Positions 37,686-46,250 of a DNA stretch of 57,040 nt are shown here, in pieces. The first letter of the stretch is position 1. Every line of letters begins with the position of its first letter. The position numbers and the translations under genes are program-made. This DNA is from an uncultured bacterium (GTDB taxonomy: Bacteria; Bacteroidota; Bacteroidia; Bacteroidales; CAIWKO01), in assembly GCA_903862465.1 (NCBI GenBank), contig CAIOYH010000040.1, positions 1 to 57,040 of the forward strand, read 5' to 3'. The notes under the pieces are model-generated. The model saw only the letters and a program-made list of their open reading frames with translations. It was not told where the DNA came from and did not search any database.

Positions 37686-38339
37686 TTACATTTCTTTGAC
37701 ATTTGGTATCACCTTTTTGGGATAGAGCGGCGATTCGACTATGCTTTTCAAATTAAACAGATTATAATAGGGCGTATCGGTGATGTAAGCATTTACAATA
37801 GAAGCCGGCACATAGCCTCCCGATTCGCAATGAACTTGATAAATTACTTTTGTTACTCCTTTTGCCATAGGGATTAACTGCCAAAATCCTGTAATGGCGG
37901 GTACTCTAATGGTGCCATCTTTGAGGGGCATGTAGTCTTTAATTCCTGTGAGTGCTATGGTGACTATCTTTGTTGCTGTGTCTTGTTTTACGGTGTAATA
38001 CGTACAAATATCCCTATCGGAAACGGGCCAAGTTGATTTGATTATCGTGTAGGTGTAGCCTATGTCGCGACTGATTTTCTTTGGTCGGCTAGCATAGGTG
38101 ACATTATACATCCATTTGGGGTATTCCGAAACACTGTCGATAAGCGCTAATATACTTCCCATATTTGACTTGACAGTGATTTCTCCTCTGAACTCTCTAA
38201 CATTAGAGCCTGCAAATGGCCGGGTATATACCGTTACACCATTTTTTTCTAACTTCAATTCCCAATTCTGAGAAAAAGAATAGGAACAAAACATAAAGGA
38301 AACTAGTAGGAATAATAAATATTTCTTAGTGTTCATCAT
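37686..38339 (-). CDS. Secreted START-domain protein
   Basis: START domains bind lipids in a helix-grip pocket. Starting at the tandem ATG at 38339, the 217-residue product has a signal peptide (MMNTKKYLLFLLVSFMFCSY and SFSQ). START features follow: WELKLEKNGVTVYTRPFAGS, YPKWMYNVTYASRPKKIS and the WPVSDRDICTYYT block near the middle. Ligand and partner are unknown. A TATTTTTG -7 box lies about 32 bases upstream. Confidence 0.82.
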   Translation of the reverse strand: MMNTKKYLLFLLVSFMFCSYSFSQNWELKLEKNGVTVYTRPFAGSNVREFRGEITVKSNMGSILALIDSVSEYPKWMYNVTYASRPKKISRDIGYTYTIIKSTWPVSDRDICTYYTVKQDTATKIVTIALTGIKDYMPLKDGTIRVPAITGFWQLIPMAKGVTKVIYQVHCESGGYVPASIVNAYITDTPYYNLFNLKSIVESPLYPKKVIPNVKEM

Positions 38340-38370
38340 AGTAAGGTTTTTGCTTTTTAGAAATTGTGTA

Positions 38371-38398
38371 CAAAAATACACAAATAATGTCATCCAAA
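38371..38398 (-). promoter_or_regulatory. Bacteroidota -7 box with possible -33 box
   Basis: Minus-strand TATTTTTG (38371-38378) with TTTG at 38395-38398; the spacer is 16 bp, shorter than usual. Confidence 0.35.
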
Positions 38399-38421
38399 TA
38401 CGCTATCTTCAAAAATAGTTG

Positions 38422-38429
38422 TATCTTTG
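38422..38429 (+). promoter_or_regulatory. Bacteroidota -7 box
   Basis: TATCTTTG matches TAnnTTTG, 93 bases before the flavoprotein gene at 38523. Confidence 0.35.
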
Positions 38430-38522
38430 ATGCTGAATTTCTTTAAACCCATAAAATGAAAAGCAAATTCTGAAGGCAAGTATCTCGTATGGATTCATAA
38501 AACAAACTTAAACACAAAGATT

Positions 38523-38921
38523 ATGGCAACACTAACACAAGAAATGAAAGACATGATTGCAACACAGCAATGTTTTGTAGGCACCGTGAATGCTGATGGC
38601 ACACCCAATGTGGCACCCAAACGTTCCACGCGCGTTTTGTCGGATGACACACTTATTTTTACAGAAGGCACCGGCGGCGCCACTTATACTAACATCAAAA
38701 GGGGCTCAAAAGTGGCAGTATCTATTGTGAATCGCGATACATTGGACGGATATCGCTTTATTGGCCGCCCAACAATACAAGACAGTGGCGACTTATATGA
38801 TATGGCAGCCGCCATGTCGGAAAAGATGGGCATGCGCAAACCCTACGCAGTGGTGGTGATTCAGATAGATGAAATCCATTCGCTGAAACCGGGTCCTACA
38901 GCAGGAAAAAAAATAGGCTAA
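38523..38921 (+). CDS. Pyridoxamine-5'-phosphate-oxidase-like flavoprotein
   Basis: The 132-residue product fits the FMN-binding split-barrel family: CFVGTVNADGTPNVAPKRST at residues 17-36, then the strand-rich TLIFTEGTGGATYTNIKRGS and KVAVSIVNRDTLDGYRFIG. Small proteins of this family bind FMN, F420 or heme, and the substrate cannot be told. No operon partner is visible. Confidence 0.85.
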   Translation: MATLTQEMKDMIATQQCFVGTVNADGTPNVAPKRSTRVLSDDTLIFTEGTGGATYTNIKRGSKVAVSIVNRDTLDGYRFIGRPTIQDSGDLYDMAAAMSEKMGMRKPYAVVVIQIDEIHSLKPGPTAGKKIG

Positions 38922-38996
38922 GGCATCGCAGTTGAAAATCATCCATTGTGTCGAATTGAATTTGCACAGGGTGACAACAAAGGGGGTAAATTCTCG

Positions 38997-39026
38997 TTTG
39001 TAGCTTCATAATTTTGCTTACTTTTG
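38997..39026 (+). promoter_or_regulatory. Bacteroidota promoter
   Basis: TTTG (38997-39000), 18-bp spacer, TACTTTTG (39019-39026): both boxes match the phylum consensus, 16 bases before the start at 39043. Confidence 0.6.
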
Positions 39027-39042
39027 TTTCAAATTTCTGCTT

Positions 39043-39798
39043 ATGCGCTTTATTACTTTTTTGATTGCTTTATTTTTGTTACACTGCAGTGTGCAGGCAC
39101 AAGTGAATGTGCGCGATTCTGCCATGAATATTCCTATGTTTTATGCCACCTACGCTTATCAGGTTAGCAAGGGCGATGCAGGCAAGCGCTTCGGCAACAA
39201 CCAATCCATTGGGGGCGGATTTCAATATAAAATAAAGAAGAATTGGCTGTTTGGCGCCGAATTCAATTATATGTTTGGCGGCAGAATTAAGAACCAAGAA
39301 AGCATTTTGTCGTCTATCGTTAACTCGGATGGCGCCTTAATCACCTCATCGGGAGAATATGCTCAAGTGAATTTTACGGAAGCCGCTTATAACTTTAGTG
39401 TGAAGTTCGGAAAGATATTCCCTGTGTTTGGTTCCAATCCCAATTCGGGGATTTATATTTCCTTGCAGCCCGGATTTTTACAGCATAAGATAAAAATCAA
39501 CAACCCAAACAATACCGCTCCCCAATTGGCAGGCGACTATAAATATGGTTACGACGAAATGGCTAGTGGCTTTTGTGCAACAGAATTCTTAGGTTATATG
39601 TATATGGGCAACCACCGCTTACTTTCTTTTTATGCAGGCATTGAATGTACCCAAGCCTTTACGGTGAATCGGCGAGCCTATAATTTCAATACTATGACGC
39701 ACAACAGCGGTCAGAATCATGATTATTACTATTCGTTTCGCTTTGGATGGATAGTTCCTTTGTATAAAAGAACTCCCGTAGGCTATTATTTTAAGTAA
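39043..39798 (+). CDS. Secreted protein, probable outer-membrane barrel
   Basis: The 251-residue product has a signal peptide (MRFITFLIALFLLHCSVQAQ). The mature part has barrel-like strands: NQSIGGGFQYKIKKNWLFGA, EFNYMFGGRIKNQ, GIYISLQPGFLQHKIKINN and the C-terminal YYYSFRFGWIVPLYKR. I recall similar uncharacterised proteins of about this length in Bacteroidota. waaA follows after nine bases, so the pair may be cotranscribed. Confidence 0.75.
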   Translation: MRFITFLIALFLLHCSVQAQVNVRDSAMNIPMFYATYAYQVSKGDAGKRFGNNQSIGGGFQYKIKKNWLFGAEFNYMFGGRIKNQESILSSIVNSDGALITSSGEYAQVNFTEAAYNFSVKFGKIFPVFGSNPNSGIYISLQPGFLQHKIKINNPNNTAPQLAGDYKYGYDEMASGFCATEFLGYMYMGNHRLLSFYAGIECTQAFTVNRRAYNFNTMTHNSGQNHDYYYSFRFGWIVPLYKRTPVGYYFK

Positions 39799-39807
39799 GG
39801 TTTTTGC

Positions 39808-41043
39808 ATGCCGTTTCTTTATAGCTTCTTAATATCGTTCTATACGGCTCTGATAAAACTCGCTGCCCTATTTGATGCAAAAGCGCGAAAATGGGTAGTC
39901 GGCAGGAAGCATCTTTTCTCACATATTGAACAACAAATTGACCGAAGCCAATCCTACGTTTGGTTTCATGCGGCATCTTTGGGCGAGTTTGAGCAAGGAC
40001 GCCCTGTGATGGAAGCATTCCGCAAACACTATCCGCAATATAAAATAGTGCTCACTTTCTTTTCTCCTTCGGGATATGAAATCCGCAAGAACTATGAGGG
40101 CGCAGACCATATTTGGTATTTGCCTGCCGATACGAAGCGGAATGCGCGCAAGTTTCTCGCCTTGGTGAATCCTCGCATGGTGTTCTTTATTAAGTACGAA
40201 TTTTGGTTCAACTATATCCGTCAGATACATAAAAAGAATATCCCCTTGTATTTTTTCTCGGTGAAGTTTCGTCCCGATCAGTTCTTTTTCGCTTGGTATG
40301 GCGGATGGTTTCGGAAAAACCTGCAGAAGATTAGTTGGTTTTTTGTGCAGGATGCGGCATCTTTAGGCTTGCTTGAAAGCATCAAACTAGGACAATGTAA
40401 CCTATCGGGCGATACACGTTTCGACCGAGTGCGCAGTGTGGCAATAGCCAAAAAAGAGTTTCCCTTGGTGGCAAAATTCTCTGCCAATGCTCGCGTGCTT
40501 ATCGCGGGAAGCACTTGGCAACCCGATGAGGAGTTTTTGATACAATTTATCAACCAAAAGCCCTTGCAAATGAAATTTATCGTGGCACCACACGAGATAC
40601 ATGAAGACCGGATGGCTTCGTTTCAGGCACGCATTCAGGCTAAGTCTGTTCGCTTTTCGGAGCTTAACGACCAAAATGCAACAGATGCGGATGTGCTCAT
40701 CATTGACAATATCGGCATGTTGCTGCATCTGTATCAATATGCGCAGGTGGCATATATCGGCGGCGGCTTTGGCAAAAGCATACACAATATTTTGGAGGCA
40801 GCCACTTTTGGCAAACCTGTGGTGTTCGGTCCTGCATACCATAAGTTTCAAGAGGCTTTGGATTTGATTGCCTTAGGCGGTGCTTTCCCCGTGAATACTT
40901 ACAAAGAATTTGATACTATCGTGCAGCGGCTTTTCGATGAAGACGATTTTCTGCACGAGACATCAAACATTTGCAGCACCTTCGTCATCGAACATTCGGG
41001 CGCTACGGCTATCATCATGGATAAGATTGCCACGCAGATTTAG
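39808..41043 (+). CDS. waaA: 3-deoxy-D-manno-octulosonic acid transferase
   Basis: Adds Kdo to lipid A in the inner membrane. The 411-residue product has an N-terminal hydrophobic segment and the GT30 N-domain: WFHAASLGEFEQGRPVMEAF, KIVLTFFSPSGYEIRKNYEG and the FFIKYEFWFNYI block. The C-domain has VLIAGSTWQPDEEFLI, then AYIGGGFGKSIHNILEAATF and GKPVVFGP. Its TAG stop shares two bases with the convergent stop of the next gene. Confidence 0.93.
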   Translation: MPFLYSFLISFYTALIKLAALFDAKARKWVVGRKHLFSHIEQQIDRSQSYVWFHAASLGEFEQGRPVMEAFRKHYPQYKIVLTFFSPSGYEIRKNYEGADHIWYLPADTKRNARKFLALVNPRMVFFIKYEFWFNYIRQIHKKNIPLYFFSVKFRPDQFFFAWYGGWFRKNLQKISWFFVQDAASLGLLESIKLGQCNLSGDTRFDRVRSVAIAKKEFPLVAKFSANARVLIAGSTWQPDEEFLIQFINQKPLQMKFIVAPHEIHEDRMASFQARIQAKSVRFSELNDQNATDADVLIIDNIGMLLHLYQYAQVAYIGGGFGKSIHNILEAATFGKPVVFGPAYHKFQEALDLIALGGAFPVNTYKEFDTIVQRLFDEDDFLHETSNICSTFVIEHSGATAIIMDKIATQI

Positions 41044-42437
41044 CGCTGCATACTAAACGCGCGACTGATACTTTCTGACATTTCTTTGGGAGAATAGGGA
41101 TGCGCCACTATGGTTTTCTGCGCATCGAGAACAAAAAAGGTGGGGGTGCTATACGCATTATAGTTTTCGATGGTAGGACTTTGGAACCCCAACAAATCGC
41201 ACACATTGATCCACGTCATTTTGTTTTTGCGGATGGCTGCCGCCCATTTGGCTTTGTCGGTATCAGCCGAAACACCATAAATCTCTAGTCCGGAGGCTTT
41301 ATAAAGGTCGTACAACTGACAAATTTGCGCCATCACTTCTTCGCAATGCGGACATTCGGACGACCAAAATATCAGCAACACCACTTTCGATTTCAGTTCA
41401 AACAAACTGCGCGGTTTGCCTTCGGCATCGTTCATTACGATTTCGGGAGCAGGATTGCCGGCTTTAAGTTTTTTGATGACCGCGGCTCGTTCGCTCATCG
41501 TTTTGTTGTGAGGCGTTTGGTCGCAGGTGTTTTTTTCGAGATAAGTATCCACCAAATGCACAAAAGTGCCTTCCCACTCCGTGTCCGAAAAGGTGTTCAC
41601 CAAAAGGTTGAGGATATAAATATATATAGGTGAATTTTCGGCAGGGCGGCGCATAATAAAGTCAACCGCTTGGATGAAATTCGAGTCGGAAGGCACTGCC
41701 ACATAGTCGGTGAGATAGTCGGTACACGACACATAGAAGATTTCGGAATACAAGAGTGTGGTGTCGGCAAAGTCAATATTGTCGAAAAAATGCGCACGTA
41801 GAAAATCGCTGCGTTTTTTGTAAGGCTGAGCGTTCGGAAGCTTTTTATAGGCTTCCCAATCGGGCTTCAGATAAGCTTTCAGCAATTTGTTCACATACAT
41901 GCCTGTCGATTTTTGGATAAGCTGCTGCGTGAATGCATTCAAGGTTTGGGTGAGTTGATAGGCTTTGCGCGCCATAGAATCCAAGTCGGAAGTCATCACA
42001 TGTTGGCTCGATTGATAAATCTTATCGCCCAAGACCGAAATCGTGTGTATGGAGTCGTTGATATAGCTCGACAACCGCCAATAGGAATAATAGAAAGCGT
42101 TTTCGTGAGATTCCTCCACGTTCATATTGTCGAGCAAATTGTTCATATCATTGGTCATGACGACGTTTTCGTGGTTGAGTATCACATCCGTAAACAAACT
42201 GTCGGCAAACACGATGCGATACACCCCCACTGGCATCGCAGCAGTAACGTTGAATTTGATGTCGCCATTTTTCGCTAGGCACGAATCCACCGGCACATAG
42301 CGGCTGCCTCTAACCGAGGTGAGATAGACCTTAGAGTTGGGCAGGTTTTTCAAGGTATAATGTATGGAATACTGCGCAAAGGTATCCGCCAAAGGCATCA
42401 ACAGCATACACAGCGCAAGGAGAATGAGTTTCTTCAA
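41040..42437 (-). CDS. TlpA-like thiol-disulfide oxidoreductase
   Basis: The 465-residue product has a signal peptide (MKKLILLALCMLLMPLADTF). Residues 20-105 look like the DUF4369-type N-domain found before thioredoxins in this phylum, the middle is helical, and residues 330-465 are an AhpC/TSA-type thioredoxin domain with the active site SSECPHCEE (Cys362, Cys365) and the cis-Pro loop STPTFFVLD. Probably a periplasmic disulfide reductase or oxidase. Its stop overlaps the waaA stop by four bases, tail to tail. Confidence 0.88.
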   Translation of the reverse strand: MKKLILLALCMLLMPLADTFAQYSIHYTLKNLPNSKVYLTSVRGSRYVPVDSCLAKNGDIKFNVTAAMPVGVYRIVFADSLFTDVILNHENVVMTNDMNNLLDNMNVEESHENAFYYSYWRLSSYINDSIHTISVLGDKIYQSSQHVMTSDLDSMARKAYQLTQTLNAFTQQLIQKSTGMYVNKLLKAYLKPDWEAYKKLPNAQPYKKRSDFLRAHFFDNIDFADTTLLYSEIFYVSCTDYLTDYVAVPSDSNFIQAVDFIMRRPAENSPIYIYILNLLVNTFSDTEWEGTFVHLVDTYLEKNTCDQTPHNKTMSERAAVIKKLKAGNPAPEIVMNDAEGKPRSLFELKSKVVLLIFWSSECPHCEEVMAQICQLYDLYKASGLEIYGVSADTDKAKWAAAIRKNKMTWINVCDLLGFQSPTIENYNAYSTPTFFVLDAQKTIVAHPYSPKEMSESISRAFSMQR

Positions 42438-42609
42438 AATATTTTTTATGCAAAATTACAAAAAGCTGCGGAGATACGCTTCATTGGTATGCAGATTTTT
42501 TTTAAAAGGGATATGGCTAATCCAAAAGCAAGGCTGCGAACCCTTCTATTATTCTTTAAGCAATGCTTGTAACCATAAGAAAAAACCACAAAGACTCCCG
42601 ACCTCTGGG

Positions 42610-42826
42610 CATTTAAACATTTCTTGCTCCCGCTGCAAAGTTTCCTGCTTGCGCTTGAAAGTTTCCTGCTTGCCTTGAAAGTTTCCTGCTTGCGCTTGAA
42701 AGTTTCCTGCTTGCGCTTGAAGGTTTCCTGCTTGCGCTGCAAAGTTTCATGCTTGCGCTTGAAGGTTTCCTGCTTGCGCTGCAAAGTTTCATGCTTGCGC
42801 TTGAATGTTTCCTGCTTGCGCTAGAT
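42610..42826 (-). repeat. 21-bp tandem repeat array B
   Basis: About ten units with GTTTC words at 42619, 42640, 42661, 42681, 42702, 42723, 42744, 42765, 42786 and 42807: every step is 21 bp except one of 20. The unit reads GAAAGTTTCCTGCTTGCGCT on the plus strand. It continues on the minus strand from the leader at 42851-42953, as array A does from its own leader. In both arrays the strand opposite the leader has an AGTTT core. A minus-strand frame reads through as 7-residue repeats, but it has no recognisable protein. This, the leader and the relic account for the gap 42438-43187. Confidence 0.85.
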
Positions 42827-42850
42827 TTCAACCTTTTGAAGTTTTTATCA

Positions 42851-42953
42851 AACAAAGAACGTCATAATTGTTTCATGGTGCGCAATGATTTTCAAAAACA
42901 ATTTCAACAATGGATTTGTTCGTGAACGCGCAAAGATTTTTTTATCATTCGCA
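42851..42953 (-). repeat. Conserved leader of the LytTR-linked array, copy B
   Basis: Reverse complement of the leader at 16841-16944; 29 identical bases at 42915-42943. It begins at the relic's stop codon (42945-42947) and runs toward the array, in the same order as copy A. Confidence 0.85.
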
Positions 42954-43100
42954 TTTATCTCTTTTATAGTCTTCTAATCTTTTGAAAAAATCAGTACTTT
43001 GCGGTTGTAAACAATAGCATGGCTTTTGGAGTACTTCAACCTGCGTATTCATTTGTTGGATAAATGAGAAATAAACTTTCGAGAATTATTTATGGGCTAG
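42945..43100 (-). pseudogene. Decayed 3' end of a second LytTR gene
   Basis: Read on the minus strand, the sequence before the leader translates to LKYSKSHAIVYNRKVLIF and, after a one-base deletion, FKRLEDYKRDKCE then TGA. The intact regulator has LKYTKRQAIVSERKVPIF and LEKLEAYKQGNCK at the same place. An in-frame TGA lies at about 43050-43052, and the similarity fades upstream near 43100, where the amidase promoter region begins. This is a nonfunctional remnant of the regulator, not a second working copy. Confidence 0.7.
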
Positions 43101-43154
43101 GTGTTATTATCCTAAAATTTTCACCGAAACTATCCTACTTTACCGAAAAAGTTG

Positions 43155-43162
43155 TACCTTTG
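43155..43162 (+). promoter_or_regulatory. Bacteroidota -7 box upstream of the amidase
   Basis: TACCTTTG matches TAnnTTTG, 25 bases before the ATG at 43188. This position supports 43188, rather than an earlier start, for the amidase. Confidence 0.45.
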
Positions 43163-43187
43163 AACTCAAATTTAAAAACGAAATACT

Positions 43188-43787
43188 ATGGTAAATATTT
43201 TTTTATGGATTTTAGACAATGGACATGGCAAAGCAACGCCCGGAAAGCGTTCGCCGGTCTTAGCAGATGGCAGACAATTACTCGAATACGAGTTTAATCG
43301 GGATATAGTCAGTCGGCTAATCGTTAAACTTAACGGTGCAGGAATTGCAAGTCACAATCTTGTGCCGGAGATTGCAGGCGATATTTCGCTTACGCAACGT
43401 GTCAATAGAGCAAATAACTTGGCATCGCCGCTAACGAAGTTATTCATTTCCATTCATGCCAATGCCACAGGAAAGGGTGGATGGGTGAAAGCTTCAGGCA
43501 CCGAAACCTATTGTTATAAACTTGGCGGAAAATCAGAACGATTGGCAAAGTATTTTCAACAGAAACTTGTTGCAAGCCTTGGATGGAAGGATAGGGGAGT
43601 CAAAACGGCTGATTTCACGGTGATTCAAAAGACCTCTATGCCCGCAATTCTCATCGAGCATGGCTTTTATACCGATCCCGATGAGGTGTTGAAATTGCTC
43701 GACCCTGCTTGGCGCGAAAAGATTGCCGAATCGCATTTTCAAACCATAAAAGAGATTGAACAGGCGGGGCTTACCTTTTTTAAATAA
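43188..43787 (+). CDS. N-acetylmuramoyl-L-alanine amidase (Amidase_3)
   Basis: Cleaves the link between MurNAc and the stem peptide of peptidoglycan. The 199-residue product is a bare catalytic domain: zinc ligands His13 in LDNGHGK (usually DPGHGG), a Glu in QLLEYEFN, the His of LFISIHANATGK, and the catalytic Glu in LIEHGFYTDPDE. There is no signal peptide, so it may leave the cell by lysis or act as a phage-type or immunity-linked lysin; this is uncertain. Gene 43791 follows after three bases. Confidence 0.85.
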   Translation: MVNIFLWILDNGHGKATPGKRSPVLADGRQLLEYEFNRDIVSRLIVKLNGAGIASHNLVPEIAGDISLTQRVNRANNLASPLTKLFISIHANATGKGGWVKASGTETYCYKLGGKSERLAKYFQQKLVASLGWKDRGVKTADFTVIQKTSMPAILIEHGFYTDPDEVLKLLDPAWREKIAESHFQTIKEIEQAGLTFFK

Positions 43788-43790
43788 CAG

Positions 43791-44153
43791 ATGGCTGAAC
43801 ATAACGAACTCGGGAAGCAAGGGGAAGATGCCGTAGCCGTTTATCTCATAGAAAACGGATATAAAATCTTGCATCGCAATTGGCGTTTTGGGAGCGACGA
43901 ACTCGATATTGTTGCCGAAACAGATAAGTATATTGTGTTTGTTGAAGTGAAAACGAGAACCAATACTGTTTTCGGAACACCGGAAGAAGCAGTCAACAAA
44001 AAGAAGCAAAACTTCCTGATTCGGGCATCAAATGTCTATCTCGACAAAAATAATTGCACAAAAGAGGCGCGGTTTGATATAATATCCGTAATTTTGCCGT
44101 CGCAGCCTTTATTAATAAACCATATTGAGGATGCATTTTATCCTACTCTTTGA
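43791..44153 (+). CDS. YraN family protein (UPF0102)
   Basis: The 120-residue product has the family's restriction-endonuclease-like core: GKQGEDAVAVYLIENGYKIL, then the acidic pair in GSDELDIVAETDKYIVFVEV followed by KTRTNTVFGTPEEAVNKKKQ. The D-ExK pattern suggests a nuclease fold, but no activity is firmly known. Its start is three bases after the amidase. Confidence 0.9.
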   Translation: MAEHNELGKQGEDAVAVYLIENGYKILHRNWRFGSDELDIVAETDKYIVFVEVKTRTNTVFGTPEEAVNKKKQNFLIRASNVYLDKNNCTKEARFDIISVILPSQPLLINHIEDAFYPTL

Positions 44154-44164
44154 AAATTTGAATC

Positions 44165-46069
44165 ATGAAAAGTTCCGGCAAAGCACCGAAAAAGTCCAGC
44201 GAAAAGCGCACTCCCACCCGTAAACCATCCGAAAGAAAAAGTTTCGACAAACCGAAGTTTACTAAAACTTCCGACAGAAAGTCTGCATCATCAGGCGATG
44301 AATCTGAATATAAAAAACCGCGCTATGCTGATAGGAACGCTTCGGATGACACCAAATCATCGGATAGAAAGCCTTATAAGTCGCGCACCACGGATCGTGA
44401 TGATTCGGATAAGCCTCGCAGACGTTATGATGATAACGGGAGTCGCGATGAGAAAAAACCTTACGAAAGGAAACCCTATGCTTCACGTGATACCGACAAA
44501 AGCAGTTCGGATAGACCGCGAGAACGATATAACGATAATAGAAATCGTGACGATAACAAAACCTCAGATTGGAAACCTTATAATACAAAGGATACAGAAA
44601 GAAGCGATTCGGACAGACCGCGCGGACGTTATGATGATAAACGCGGTAGGGATGACAGCAAGTCTTACGAAAGGAAACCTTACAAATCAAGAGATACAGA
44701 CCGAAGCGATTCGGATAGACCTCGCGATCGCTATGATGATAGACGCGGTAGGGATGATAGCAAGTCTTCTGAAAGGAAACCTTATAAATCAAGAGATACG
44801 GAGAGAAACGATTCCGACAGACCTCGCGACCGTTATGATGACAAACGCGGTAGGGACGACAGCAAGTTTTCTGACAGGAAACCTTACAAATCAAGAGATA
44901 CAGACCGAAGCGATTCCGACAGACCTCGCGACCGTTATGATGATAGACGCGGCAGGGATGACAGCAAGTTTTCTGATAGGAAGCCTTATAAATCACGTGA
45001 TACGGAACGCGGTGGCTCTGATAGACCGATTGAACGTTATACGGATAAGCGGAATCGTGATGATGACAAATACGCGGATAAAAAACCGTATAAGTCGAGG
45101 GATGATGAGCAAAACGACTCGAACCGTCCTATCGAAAAATATGTGGATAGAAGAACTCAGGAGGAAAAAGATCGCATATCGTCAAAACCATATAAACGTT
45201 TTGAGGATGACAAAAACGCTTCTGAGGGTGATAAACGCAAACGTAATCGAATCGTGGAGGAAAAAACCTATCAGGCTAAAGCTCGCGAACGCAGAGACCT
45301 TGTGGATATCTTGGTGAAAGATAACACCTATTCTAAGCGTCCTTCGTTTAAAAAGTCAGCAGATGGCGGCATTCGTCTGAATAAGTTTATCTCAAATGCG
45401 GGTGTTTGTTCGCGCAGAGAAGCCGACACTTTGATTGAAACAGGGGCAATAACTATAAATGGCAAAATTATCACGCAATTGGGCACGAAAGTGATGCCGA
45501 ATGACGAGGTGCGTTTAGGCGATCAGCTGTTGCGCGGCGAGCAATTGCAATATCTGTTGTTGAACAAACCAAAAGGATATATCACCACAACGGATGATCC
45601 CCAAGAGCGCAAGACCGTGATGTTGATTGTGGAAAAGGCATGTAACGAACGCATTTATCCTGTCGGCAGGTTGGATAAAAACACTACGGGTTTGTTGTTG
45701 TTTACCAATGATGGCGACATGGCGAAAAAGCTTACGCATCCGAAACATCGGATTGAAAAAGTGTATCATGTGGAGTTGGATAGGGTTTTGACTAGCACAG
45801 ATATGCAAAAAATAGCGGACGGTGTGGAGCTTGAAGATGGATTTATTCAAGTGGACGGCATAGCGTATGGCGACACGAAAAAGGAATGTGGCATCGAACT
45901 TCATTCCGGCAAGAATCGCATTGTCAGACGCATCTTCGAAAGCTTGGGTTATGATGTGGTGAAGCTCGATAGGGTGGTGTTTGCAGGATTAACCAAGAAA
46001 GAATTGCCACGCGGCAAGTTTAGATTCTTAAGTGAAGCCGAAGTAAACATCTTGCGAAGGATACAGTAA
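44165..46069 (+). CDS. RluB/RsuA-type pseudouridine synthase with long repetitive N-terminus
   Basis: Isomerises a uridine in rRNA. The C-terminal 235 residues have an S4 RNA-binding domain from residue 401 (IRLNKFISNAGVCSRREADT) and the catalytic domain with YPVGRLDKNTTGLLLF, where Asp504 is the catalytic Asp. The first 400 residues are charged and disordered: about eight repeats of 34 residues, each like RPRDRYDDRRGRDDSK then ERKPYKSRDTE, encoded by 102-bp DNA repeats between about 44340 and 45160. Total 634 residues against the usual 240-300. Exact target uridine is not determined. Confidence 0.9.
   Translation: MKSSGKAPKKSSEKRTPTRKPSERKSFDKPKFTKTSDRKSASSGDESEYKKPRYADRNASDDTKSSDRKPYKSRTTDRDDSDKPRRRYDDNGSRDEKKPYERKPYASRDTDKSSSDRPRERYNDNRNRDDNKTSDWKPYNTKDTERSDSDRPRGRYDDKRGRDDSKSYERKPYKSRDTDRSDSDRPRDRYDDRRGRDDSKSSERKPYKSRDTERNDSDRPRDRYDDKRGRDDSKFSDRKPYKSRDTDRSDSDRPRDRYDDRRGRDDSKFSDRKPYKSRDTERGGSDRPIERYTDKRNRDDDKYADKKPYKSRDDEQNDSNRPIEKYVDRRTQEEKDRISSKPYKRFEDDKNASEGDKRKRNRIVEEKTYQAKARERRDLVDILVKDNTYSKRPSFKKSADGGIRLNKFISNAGVCSRREADTLIETGAITINGKIITQLGTKVMPNDEVRLGDQLLRGEQLQYLLLNKPKGYITTTDDPQERKTVMLIVEKACNERIYPVGRLDKNTTGLLLFTNDGDMAKKLTHPKHRIEKVYHVELDRVLTSTDMQKIADGVELEDGFIQVDGIAYGDTKKECGIELHSGKNRIVRRIFESLGYDVVKLDRVVFAGLTKKELPRGKFRFLSEAEVNILRRIQ
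44340..45160 (+). repeat. 102-bp in-frame coding repeats
   Basis: Tandem copies encoding 34-residue RPRDRYDD...RKPYKSRDTE units in the pseudouridine synthase. Neighbouring units differ by a few bases, suggesting recent expansion. Confidence 0.8.
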
Positions 46070-46143
46070 AAGTTTTTTGTTGTTTTATCAGCGCGAATTT
46101 GCGTGATTCAAGGTGCATTTTGGCTTTGTTTTTTGTGTTTCAT

Positions 46144-46162
46144 AGCCTCAAGAGGCTTTTTG
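46144..46162 (+). terminator. Intrinsic terminator after the pseudouridine synthase gene
   Basis: AGCCTC (46144-46149), AA loop, GAGGCT (46152-46157), then four T residues, 75 bases after the gene. Confidence 0.65.
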
Positions 46163-46250
46163 GAGTGATATTATGTATAATATACTTTAAATGTCTTAAT
46201 TTTAATGGCATCTGTTATTGAATGTGTTAGCAATTTACAGTATGTATAAT

